Source: Candidatus Albibeggiatoa sp. nov. BB20
Lineage (GTDB): Bacteria > Pseudomonadota > Gammaproteobacteria > Beggiatoales > Beggiatoaceae
Reading direction: 5' to 3'
Assembly (NCBI GenBank): GCA_016744725.1
Contig: JADGDW010000226.1
Coordinates: 1-5,474, forward strand
Length of the DNA stretch: 5,474 nucleotides
Positions 1 through 5,398 of the stretch are shown piece by piece (positions within the stretch are counted from its first letter, which is position 1; the number at the start of each line of letters is the position of its first letter). The position numbers and the translations under genes are program-made. Below the pieces are notes generated by a model, which was given only the letters and a program-made list of their open reading frames with translations, searched no databases and had not been told where the DNA came from.

Positions 1-773
1 ATGTAGAGGCTGTATTGCGGATTCCACGTCAACAAGCTAATTCAGAAGAAGCCTGTTATTACAAATACATGGAACAGGATTACCGTATTTTCTATCTAGG
101 TGATATTTTAGGCTTTAACAAAGTGGCGGGTATGGAAGCCCCATTAATTCCAACCTTATTAATTCGCTCTGGTGATCGACGAGTGGCATTGCTAGTTGAT
201 GGTATTGAAGGCAGTAAAGAAGTGGTTGTCAAACCTGTAGGCCCTCAAATTGGTTCGATTAAATGGCTAGCAGGTGCAACAATTTTGGGTGATGGTCGGG
301 TAGTGTTGATTTTAGACATACCTACTTTAACCCGTATTGAAGATATGCCTCAGTACGAATCACTTGAAGATGAAATTGAAGAAGAAATACCTACAAGAAT
401 TATGGTAGTGGATGATTCAATTACGGTGCGTAAAGTAACAGCACGCTTACTCAAGCGGCAGGGTATGGACGTGTTTACTGCAAAAGATGGTGTCGATGCA
501 ATTGCACAGTTGCAAGATCATATTCCAGACTTAATGTTACTTGATGTGGAAATGCCACGTATGGATGGTTATGAATTGGCAACCCAAGTGCGTAATAACC
601 CAGAATTGAAACATATCCCAATTATCATGATTACCTCGCGTACTGGTACAAAACACCGTGATCGTGCTGAGAAAATTGGGATTAACCGTTATTTAGGCAA
701 GCCATTTAATGAGACCGAATTGCTAGAAAATATTAATGCTTTATTAAGTGAGCGTCAGACAGAGGCAGCATAA
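1..773 (+). CDS. chpA: ChpA-type hybrid chemosensory histidine kinase, C-terminal part (5' end outside window)
   Basis: The reading frame is open to the left edge (codons in phase from base 3), so this is the tail of a longer protein; the TTG at 15 is not a real start. The first ~345 bases encode a CheW-like regulatory domain of the kind that ends CheA kinases and docks receptors and CheW. An acidic linker (ESLEDEIEEEI) follows, then a receiver domain at about 387-749. Its acidic pair DD is at 411-416, the phospho-acceptor Asp in LLLDVEMPRMDG at 543-545, the conserved Thr of ITSRTG at 633-635 and the Lys of GKPF at 699-701, so it should be phosphorylatable. A CheW domain followed by a C-terminal receiver is the arrangement of ChpA/PilL, the kinase controlling type IV pilus twitching and cAMP signalling. 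The receiver wording (KDGVDAIAQLQ, MITSRTG.KHR.RA) matches Pseudomonas ChpA from memory. The next gene starts inside its stop codon, suggesting one operon. The histidine phosphotransfer and ATPase parts are not visible, so the exact subtype is inferred. Confidence 0.88.
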   Translation, partial: VEAVLRIPRQQANSEEACYYKYMEQDYRIFYLGDILGFNKVAGMEAPLIPTLLIRSGDRRVALLVDGIEGSKEVVVKPVGPQIGSIKWLAGATILGDGRVVLILDIPTLTRIEDMPQYESLEDEIEEEIPTRIMVVDDSITVRKVTARLLKRQGMDVFTAKDGVDAIAQLQDHIPDLMLLDVEMPRMDGYELATQVRNNPELKHIPIIMITSRTGTKHRDRAEKIGINRYLGKPFNETELLENINALLSERQTEAA

Positions 774-1270
774 TGGCGATTGAGCAAGCAGCGAATGTAC
801 GTAGTTTATTAATTCCGATTGGTAATAAACAGGTGTTATTGCCAAGTGCTGTGATTGCGGAAATTGCACCCTATTCTGAACCTGATAGTTTTGGAGAAGA
901 AAGCAGTTTATTGGGCACATTTGAATGGCGGCAACAAGTTGTTCCTGTGCTGTCAATTCAGCAGCTTTTTCAGCTATCTGATACAAAAACCGCATTACGC
1001 CAACGGTTGGTTATTTTATATGGGCTTGAATCTGTATCGATTTTACCTTTTTATGCATTTGTTGCCTCAGGCGTGCCACGCACAATCACCATAACAGAAG
1101 AGATGTTATCTACTGCATCTAATGTAAAAATGACAGGTTTAAGTTGTGAATTAGAACTCAAAATCCCTGAACATGAGGCAATGATTGCGTGGGTACCTGA
1201 TTTAACATTCTTAGAAAATACCCTACGCAAATCACCTCAATTGCTAGCAAAGATTGCTCAAGCCGCATAA
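773..1270 (+). CDS. chpC: CheW-domain chemotaxis adaptor, ChpC-like
   Basis: This 165-residue protein consists essentially of one CheW-like beta-barrel domain. The hydrophobic N-terminal strand SLLIPIGNKQVLLPSAVIAEI (residues 11-31, the last residues shared with the next strand), the LGTFEWRQQVVPVLSI segment (47-62) and the RLVILYGL strand (78-85) are typical of CheW. CheW-type adaptors link methyl-accepting receptors to the kinase at the inner membrane. The ATG overlaps the stop of the kinase gene (TAATG, 771-775), with a modest Shine-Dalgarno GAGG at 762-765, which suggests translational coupling. Position after a ChpA-type kinase and length both fit ChpC, the second CheW homologue of the Pil-Chp pathway. 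In Pseudomonas a methylesterase gene, chpB, lies between them; it is absent here. PilI is the other adaptor of the system, but it normally sits upstream of the kinase. CheW-like assignment is firm; the ChpC name rests mainly on context. Confidence 0.8.
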   Translation: MAIEQAANVRSLLIPIGNKQVLLPSAVIAEIAPYSEPDSFGEESSLLGTFEWRQQVVPVLSIQQLFQLSDTKTALRQRLVILYGLESVSILPFYAFVASGVPRTITITEEMLSTASNVKMTGLSCELELKIPEHEAMIAWVPDLTFLENTLRKSPQLLAKIAQAA

Positions 1271-1290
1271 TTGCTAACGGATTATTATTT

Positions 1291-1332
1291 TTGTAGATGG
1301 TAGTTTAATACGCTCAATGACTACATCTACAA
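1291..1332. terminator. Imperfect hairpin between convergent genes, possible bidirectional terminator
   Basis: TTGTAGATG (1291-1299) pairs perfectly with CATCTACAA (1324-1332). After a bulged G at 1300, TAG (1301-1303) pairs with CTA (1321-1323), giving 12 pairs around a 17-base loop. It sits exactly between the stop codons of two convergent genes (1270 and 1341). A T-rich stretch (TTCATTTTA) follows on the plus strand, but there is no clean T tract on either side and the loop is large, so a terminator role is inferred mostly from position. Confidence 0.35.
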
Positions 1333-1340
1333 TGTTCATT

Positions 1341-2075
1341 TTATTGCAAAACCACTCTAGCATTGATTGGCTGTATAGGGCGATTATTTGCGTGTCCCAT
1401 CACTTTTTGGAATTGTTCAATTTGAGCTTTAGATGCTGTGATTGGATTTTTCATGACTAACCAACGTAAACCTTCAAAACAAGGAGGCGTGGTTAAAGAA
1501 CCTGTAAAACGATAATAATCTCTATTTTCAGGTAGTAAGCTTGATAAATCCACAGTTTCTAATCCACGATATTCACCTGAATGTGTTGGCATATTTGCCC
1601 AAAGTGATTCAAGTGTAGGATTGGCTTCACCTTCTCTAAACATGACCCCAATTACCGCAAAATTTCCTTTACCATCACCATGAACAATATGCGCTTCCAT
1701 TGGGAACGATTCGCCGTTAATTTGATTTTCACTAGGTGAATGGAAATGAAATTGTTTTACGGATAAGGTTAAACCATCTACACCTAGCTGGCTACCTTCA
1801 GCCATATTAATCCGAATCGTATGCCCATTGTGCAACATTTCCTTGGCTTGAGTTTGATATTGAAATGTTAATACAGGTAAATCTGCCTCAACAAAATTTG
1901 TTAAATTCACAGGAGATTGATTTTTTCCCTCGCGACAGGAATGATAACTGGGATTCACATCAGCCCAATGCTCAGGCCCAGTTGCTCCGGAATAAGCCCA
2001 TTGTTCAGGACTTGCATGAGCCAAACTTGAAAAAAATAAAAATGATACGGCAAAAAAAGACAATATTTTACGCAT
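1341..2075 (-). CDS. Periplasmic alpha-class carbonic anhydrase
   Basis: This 244-residue enzyme reversibly hydrates CO2 to bicarbonate with a zinc ion. The N-terminus MRKILSFFAVSFLFFSSLAHA is a signal peptide with an AHA motif ending at residue 21, so the mature enzyme should be periplasmic. The zinc ligands are His110 and His112 (QFHFHSPSE) and His129 (MEAHIVH). SLTTPP at 193-198 gives Thr195, the equivalent of gatekeeper Thr199 of human CA II, and His85 in NGH lies where the proton-shuttle His64 is. Cys47 and Cys199 are placed for the disulfide common in bacterial alpha enzymes. Length is normal for the class. The ATG at 2075 is preferred over an in-frame TTG at 2090 because GGAG at 2088-2085 then lies 9 bases upstream as ribosome binding site and the signal peptide starts MRK. 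It is transcribed away from iscR and faces chpC. No operon partner is visible. It may serve carbon supply or pH balance; that is inference. Confidence 0.95.
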   Translation of the reverse strand: MRKILSFFAVSFLFFSSLAHASPEQWAYSGATGPEHWADVNPSYHSCREGKNQSPVNLTNFVEADLPVLTFQYQTQAKEMLHNGHTIRINMAEGSQLGVDGLTLSVKQFHFHSPSENQINGESFPMEAHIVHGDGKGNFAVIGVMFREGEANPTLESLWANMPTHSGEYRGLETVDLSSLLPENRDYYRFTGSLTTPPCFEGLRWLVMKNPITASKAQIEQFQKVMGHANNRPIQPINARVVLQ

Positions 2076-2111
2076 AACTTCCAACTCCAATGATAGCTAA
2101 AATTTATAGTT

Positions 2112-2141
2112 ATTATAATTAATATCAAATACTTATCTAAA
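2112..2141 (-). promoter_or_regulatory. Probable sigma-70 promoter of the carbonic anhydrase gene
   Basis: On the minus strand a perfect -10 hexamer TATAAT lies at 2117-2112. TTTAGA (4 of 6 matches to TTGACA) lies at 2141-2136, with an 18-base spacer. Transcription would start near 2105, leaving a leader of about 30 bases before the ATG at 2075. The surroundings are AT-rich, so the -35 box could be fortuitous. Confidence 0.45.
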
Positions 2142-2223
2142 TACATTGACTATTTTAAACCATTATTAACAGTTTATTAAGTAGGAATATTTTTTAGATT
2201 CAATCAAAATTTAACTTAGATTA

Positions 2224-2247
2224 AAACTTGAAAAAAAACTGAGAGGA
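2224..2247 (+). promoter_or_regulatory. Degenerate second IscR-like half-site pair upstream of iscR
   Basis: CTTGA (2227-2231) and ACTGAG (2238-2243) repeat the two cores of the better operator at 2260-2284 (CTTGA and ACTGAG), about 36 bp upstream, but with six bases between the cores instead of seven. The spacer is a plain A run and the outer TAT arm is missing on the right. It may be a weak second operator, as the E. coli iscR promoter carries more than one, or a decayed duplicate. Confidence 0.3.
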
Positions 2248-2259
2248 CTTATCAATAAA

Positions 2260-2284
2260 ATACTTGACTAAAATACTGAGTTAT
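2260..2284 (+). promoter_or_regulatory. Type 1 IscR operator overlapping the iscR -35 box
   Basis: The 25-base site starts ATACTTGACT, has a central AAAAT, and ends ACTGAGTTAT. Against the published Type 1 IscR consensus as I recall it (left arm ATASYYGACT, centre RWWWY, right arm AGTCRRSTAT) it matches at 22 of 25 positions, missing at 2276, 2278 and 2281. TTGACT at 2264-2269 within it is a 5-of-6 match to a -35 box, so [2Fe-2S]-IscR bound here would block RNA polymerase, the known autorepression of isc. The -10 box is unclear: TAACAC (2286-2291, spacer 16) or an AACACT hexamer preceded by TG (2284-2292, spacer 17) are possible. TACAAT at 2292-2297 looks better but is 22 bases from TTGACT. 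Confidence 0.75.
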
Positions 2285-2343
2285 GTAACACTACAATCGT
2301 TAGGTGTTAATTTTATGTGGTTATTCAAAAGGAAAATATTGTT

Positions 2344-2823
2344 ATGAGACTAACTACTAAAGGCCGTTATGCGGTTACTGCAATGTTGGATTTAGCTATT
2401 AACCGTGAAAATGGCCCTATTACCTTATCCGATATATCTAAACGACAAGGCATTTCTTTATCTTATTTGGAACAACTTTTTTCTAAATTGCGCCGTAATG
2501 GATTAGTTGACAGTGCACGTGGGCCAGGTGGTGGCTATCGTTTAAGCCGTGATGCAACAGATATTACGGTGGTTGAAGTGATTGAAGCGGTTGATGAAAA
2601 CATCAGTGCCGATCATTGCAAAGGTATGAAAAATTGCCGAGATGGTCAGGGTTGCTTAAGTCATGAATTATGGACTGAGTTAAGTTGTCAGATTCGTGAG
2701 TTTTTAACAGGTATTACTTTAGCTCAAGTGATTAAAAAACACGCTGAAAATACCACTGATGGTGATGTTGCAGGCCTTGTTAGCCAAACCCGTGCAAGCC
2801 ACCAGCACGCAGCAATGGCTTAA
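2344..2823 (+). CDS. iscR: IscR, Rrf2-family Fe-S cluster-sensing transcriptional regulator
   Basis: This 159-residue protein begins MRLTTKGRYAVTAMLDLA, as E. coli IscR does. It has the Rrf2 winged helix: the recognition helix region ISLSYLEQLFSKLRRNGLV is at 37-55 and the wing RGPGGGYRL at 59-67. The cluster ligands Cys92, Cys98, Cys104 and His107 fall at the same numbers as in E. coli, so it should bind a [2Fe-2S] cluster and repress isc when cluster supply is adequate. Cys115 is an additional cysteine. The ATG at 2344 is chosen over an in-frame GTG at 2317 because AAGGA at 2329-2333 lies 10 bases upstream and the family starts at MRLT. It is the first gene of the isc cluster, and its promoter carries a matching operator at 2260-2284. 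The next gene starts 6 bases after its stop. The family call is essentially certain. Confidence 0.97.
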   Translation: MRLTTKGRYAVTAMLDLAINRENGPITLSDISKRQGISLSYLEQLFSKLRRNGLVDSARGPGGGYRLSRDATDITVVEVIEAVDENISADHCKGMKNCRDGQGCLSHELWTELSCQIREFLTGITLAQVIKKHAENTTDGDVAGLVSQTRASHQHAAMA

Positions 2824-2829
2824 CAAACA

Positions 2830-3963
2830 ATGTATTATTTTGACAACAATGCCACAACGCCATTGGATGAGAGAGTATTAGCAGATATGTTGCCATATCT
2901 CAGTACTGCACATGGAAATGCTTCCAGTGCCCATTGTTATGGGAGAAAAGCCCGAGTAGCGATTGATACTGCTCGCGAGCAAGTGGCGATGTTAGTCAAT
3001 GCCTATCCAGCACAAGTGATATTTACCAGTGGCGGTACAGAAGCCAATAATTTTGCAATCAAAAGCAGTGCAACCCAAGTTGGCCACCTATTGGTAGGTG
3101 CAACTGAACATGCCTCCGTGTTAAATGCAGCAAAAAGTTTGCAAACCCGAGGCTGGCGTGTAGATACGATTCCTGTAGATCATAATGGTCTGCTCCAATT
3201 TCAGGAAAACTTACTACAAAACGATACACGCTTTATTTCAGTTATGTTAGCCAATAATGAAACTGGGGTTATCAGTCCAATTCAAGATATTGTAGACGCA
3301 AGTCAGCAAAGGGAGATTATTTTTCATACTGATGCTTCACAAGCAGTTGGAAAAATACCTGTTGATTTTAATATGATAGGGGCTAATTTGATGAGCTTAT
3401 CAGCACACAAGTTTTATGGGCCTCAAGGTGTTGGGGCGTTAATTACTGATAAAAGCAAAGTCTTAGAACCTTTATTACATGGTGGTGGACAAGAAAAAGG
3501 CTTACGCAGTGGTACAGAAAATATTGCAGCCATTGTCGGCTTTGGTAAAGCGGCGGAAATTGCCCATGATGAAATCAATACCAGAGTCATACATTATCAA
3601 GCGATAAAACAACAGCTTGAAGCCTATTTATCCAGTTTGGAAGGGATAGAAATTGTTGCAGAATCCGTGGAACGTTTACCCAATACGACCATGATTGTAG
3701 TAGATGACATAAAAGGGGAAACCTTGTTATTAGGCTTAGACCATGAAGACATTGCGGTCTCCAGTGGCTCAGCCTGTTATGCAGGTAAAACAGAACCCAG
3801 TCACGTACTACAAGCGATGGGCTACAGCGCCGAGCAAGCCCATAATGCGGTTAGATTTAGCCTTGGCAAAGAACAAAGTGCTGCAGATGTACATCAATTA
3901 TTTGCAGCGATTAAGAAGCAATTACATGAAATGCGTTCACTCGCGCTCGCAGTTGCGATTTAG
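2830..3963 (+). CDS. NifS-like cysteine desulfurase, second desulfurase of the isc cluster
   Basis: This 377-residue protein is a fold-type I PLP enzyme expected to convert L-cysteine to alanine plus enzyme-bound persulfide. The N-terminal YFDNNATTP, the TSGGTEANN loop (66-74), His94 that would stack on PLP, ANNETG (141-146) and Asp168 of HTDASQ are family signatures. Lys194 in SAHKFYGPQG is the PLP-binding lysine, and Cys316 in SSGSACYAGKTEPSHVL is the catalytic cysteine. It is an intact paralogue of the iscS downstream, not a decayed copy. It ends about 27 residues shorter and lacks the EGIDLSSIEW tail with which IscS contacts IscU. The start is 6 bases after the iscR stop with no visible Shine-Dalgarno, so translation probably depends on ribosomes finishing iscR. 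Its acceptor is unknown; IscU, tRNA thiolation or cofactor sulfur are possible. NifS naming is by similarity only; nothing here indicates nitrogen fixation. Confidence 0.93.
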   Translation: MYYFDNNATTPLDERVLADMLPYLSTAHGNASSAHCYGRKARVAIDTAREQVAMLVNAYPAQVIFTSGGTEANNFAIKSSATQVGHLLVGATEHASVLNAAKSLQTRGWRVDTIPVDHNGLLQFQENLLQNDTRFISVMLANNETGVISPIQDIVDASQQREIIFHTDASQAVGKIPVDFNMIGANLMSLSAHKFYGPQGVGALITDKSKVLEPLLHGGGQEKGLRSGTENIAAIVGFGKAAEIAHDEINTRVIHYQAIKQQLEAYLSSLEGIEIVAESVERLPNTTMIVVDDIKGETLLLGLDHEDIAVSSGSACYAGKTEPSHVLQAMGYSAEQAHNAVRFSLGKEQSAADVHQLFAAIKKQLHEMRSLALAVAI

Positions 3964-3976
3964 GGAATAATAATTT

Positions 3977-4010
3977 AAAACTCCAAGGATTGGTAATCCT
4001 GAGTTTTTTT
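3977..4010 (+). terminator. Intrinsic terminator-like hairpin inside the isc cluster
   Basis: AAAACTC (3977-3983) pairs with GAGTTTT (4001-4007). After a two-base bulge (CA, 3984-3985), AGGATT (3986-3991) pairs with AATCCT (3995-4000) around the triloop GGT. A run of seven T residues (4004-4010) ends it. That is a standard Rho-independent terminator shape, placed 13 bases after the nifS-like stop and 56 bases before iscS. It would reduce, perhaps not abolish, transcription into iscS and iscU. No strong promoter is visible between it and iscS, so partial read-through is the simplest reading. Confidence 0.7.
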
Positions 4011-4049
4011 AGTATGCCAACTTTAGCTAAGGATTAGTTATCCTAAGTT
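3985..4049 (+). repeat. Imperfect direct repeat of a 21-base dyad element upstream of iscS
   Basis: Bases 3985-4005 and 4029-4049 are identical at 18 of 21 positions, both beginning AAGGATT and ending AGTT. They differ at the 8th, 11th and 17th bases. Each copy is itself a dyad: AGGATT/AATCCT in the first, and AGGAT (4030-4034)/ATCCT (4040-4044) in the second, where CT (4027-4028) and AG (4046-4047) also pair outside an A·A mismatch. The centres are 44 bp apart, about four helical turns. The first copy is the core of the terminator-like hairpin; the second has no T tract and lies just ahead of the iscS ribosome binding site. Confidence 0.75.
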
Positions 4050-4066
4050 AATGACGGAGAGAGCTA

Positions 4067-5281
4067 ATGAAATTACCTGTTTATATGGATTATTCTGCGA
4101 CAACACCCGTAGACCCGCGAGTTGCAGAAAAAATGATGCAATGTTTAACAATGGATGGCAATTTTGGAAACCCTGCCTCACGTTCACATCAGTTTGGCTG
4201 GGATGCTGAAAAAGTCATAGATGAAGCACGCCAGCAAGTGGCCGATTTACTGAATTGTGACCCACGAGAAATCGTGTGGACTTCAGGTGCAACCGAATCG
4301 AATAATTTAGCGATTAAAGGGGTTGCCCATTTTCATAGCAAAAAAGGCAAACACATTATTACGGCTAAAACAGAACATAAAGCCGTATTAGATACCTGCC
4401 GTCATTTAGAAGCACAAGGCTTTGAAGTCACTTATCTAGACCCAGAGCCTAATGGCTTAATTGATTTGAAAAAATTAGAAGCTGCGATTCGTGATGATAC
4501 GATTCTTATCAGCTTGATGCATGTCAATAATGAAATTGGAGTGGTAACTGATATTGCTGCGATTGGTGAAATGACCCGCGCCCGCAAAATTCTATTTCAT
4601 GTTGATGCAGCGCAAAGTGCAGGTAAAGTTCAAATTAATTTGCAAAATATGAAAGTGGATTTGATGTCATTTTCAGCTCATAAAATTTACGGACCCAAAG
4701 GTGCTGGCGCATTATTTGTACGTCGCAAACCACGGGTTCGTTTAGAAGCCCAAATGCACGGTGGTGGCCATGAACGGGGTATGCGCTCAGGTACATTAGC
4801 CACTCATCAAATTGCAGGGATGGGTGAAGCATTCCGTATTGCTAAAGCAGAAATGGCAGCAGAAAACCAGCGAGTATTGGCATTGCGTCAACGCTTGTGG
4901 GATGGTTTCCAAAATATTGAAGAAATTTATATTAATGGTGATTTTGAACATCGGGTTGCAGGTAATCTGAATGTCAGCTTTAATTTTGTTGAAGGTGAAT
5001 CTTTGATTATGGCCTTACGAGATTTAGCGGTGTCATCGGGTTCAGCATGTACTTCTGCAAGCTTAGAGCCATCTTATGTATTACGTGCTTTAGGTCGTAA
5101 TGATGAGCTTGCACATAGTTCAATTCGATTTACCATTGGACGCTTTACCACCGAAGCTGATGTTGATTATGCGATTTCACTCATTAAAGACAGTGTATCT
5201 AAATTACGCGGGCTGTCTCCATTGTGGGATATGTATAAAGAAGGCATTGATTTAAGTAGCATTGAGTGGGCAGCACATTAA
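4067..5281 (+). CDS. iscS: IscS, housekeeping cysteine desulfurase
   Basis: This 404-residue protein has exactly the length of E. coli IscS and keeps its key residues at the same numbers: His104 over the PLP ring, Lys206 forming the Schiff base (SFSAHKIYGPKGAG) and Cys328 on the mobile loop (SSGSACTSASLEPSYVLRAL) that carries the persulfide. Asp180 in HVDAAQ contacts the PLP ring nitrogen. The C-terminal KEGIDLSSIEWAAH nearly copies the E. coli tail that binds IscU. It supplies sulfur for Fe-S clusters on IscU and, in E. coli, for tRNA thiolation and other acceptors in the cytoplasm. The ATG is preceded by GGAG at 4056-4059 with 7 bases between, a good ribosome binding site, unlike the nifS-like gene before it. 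It is 103 bases from the upstream gene, across a terminator-like hairpin, and 117 bases from iscU, so its expression may be set partly separately from iscR. Confidence 0.98.
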   Translation: MKLPVYMDYSATTPVDPRVAEKMMQCLTMDGNFGNPASRSHQFGWDAEKVIDEARQQVADLLNCDPREIVWTSGATESNNLAIKGVAHFHSKKGKHIITAKTEHKAVLDTCRHLEAQGFEVTYLDPEPNGLIDLKKLEAAIRDDTILISLMHVNNEIGVVTDIAAIGEMTRARKILFHVDAAQSAGKVQINLQNMKVDLMSFSAHKIYGPKGAGALFVRRKPRVRLEAQMHGGGHERGMRSGTLATHQIAGMGEAFRIAKAEMAAENQRVLALRQRLWDGFQNIEEIYINGDFEHRVAGNLNVSFNFVEGESLIMALRDLAVSSGSACTSASLEPSYVLRALGRNDELAHSSIRFTIGRFTTEADVDYAISLIKDSVSKLRGLSPLWDMYKEGIDLSSIEWAAH

Positions 5282-5298
5282 GATTTAGAGTATTGATA

Positions 5299-5349
5299 GG
5301 TTGTCCTAGTATCTGCAAATAGTGCATTATTTCAGGATATAGGACTGCC
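5299..5349 (+). other. Long bulged hairpin in the iscS-iscU spacer
   Basis: Pairs are GTCCTA (5303-5308) with TAGGAC (5340-5345), TATC (5310-5313) with GATA (5336-5339), TG (5314-5315) with CA (5333-5334), and AAATA (5317-5321) with TATTT (5328-5332). Single bulged bases are at 5309, 5316 and 5335, with a six-base loop GTGCAT. GG (5299-5300) can add pairs with CC (5348-5349) beyond a T·T mismatch and a T-G wobble. That makes 17 core pairs. No T tract follows, so it is not an intrinsic terminator. A role in mRNA stability, processing or small-RNA control is possible but not shown. Confidence 0.6.
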
Positions 5350-5398
5350 AGCTCAAAACTTAGAACAACAATAACTATCGTTTTATGGAGAATTTATA

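Noticed and set aside
15..17. TTG at 15 as the start of a short standalone CheW-receiver protein
   Set aside because: The frame is open to the left edge and the visible part starts in the middle of a CheW-like domain, so it is the end of a longer kinase.
744..1094. Open frames on the minus strand (744-995) and in another plus frame (855-1094) over the ChpC-like gene
   Set aside because: They lie inside a well-supported CheW-domain gene and show no domain, ribosome binding site or sensible composition.
2076..2090. In-frame TTG at 2090 as the start of the carbonic anhydrase
   Set aside because: It would use the GGAG ribosome binding site as codons and add five residues before a normal MRK signal peptide start; the ATG at 2075 is better.
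1865..2146. Small open frames opposite or beside the carbonic anhydrase signal-peptide end
   Set aside because: They are shadows of the AT-rich N-terminal coding and promoter region, with no recognisable protein.
2317..2343. In-frame GTG at 2317 as the iscR start
   Set aside because: The family begins MRLTxKGRYAV and an AAGGA motif is well spaced from the ATG at 2344.
3743..3970. 75-residue plus-strand frame over the end of the nifS-like gene
   Set aside because: It is out of frame with an intact desulfurase that runs through its catalytic Cys loop; not a frameshifted extension.
3990..4018. Possible iscS promoter (TTGGTA at 3990 with TATGCC at 4013)
   Set aside because: The -10 match is only 3 of 6 and the bases overlap the terminator-like hairpin, which explains them better.
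4635..4832. 65-residue minus-strand frame inside iscS
   Set aside because: It lies antisense to the highly conserved PLP-lysine region and is a coding shadow.
5293..5330. Possible separate iscU promoter (TTGATA at 5293 or TTGTCC at 5301)
   Set aside because: No acceptable -10 hexamer lies at 16-18 bases from TTGATA, and TTGTCC with CATTAT at 5325 is only 4 of 6 for both boxes.
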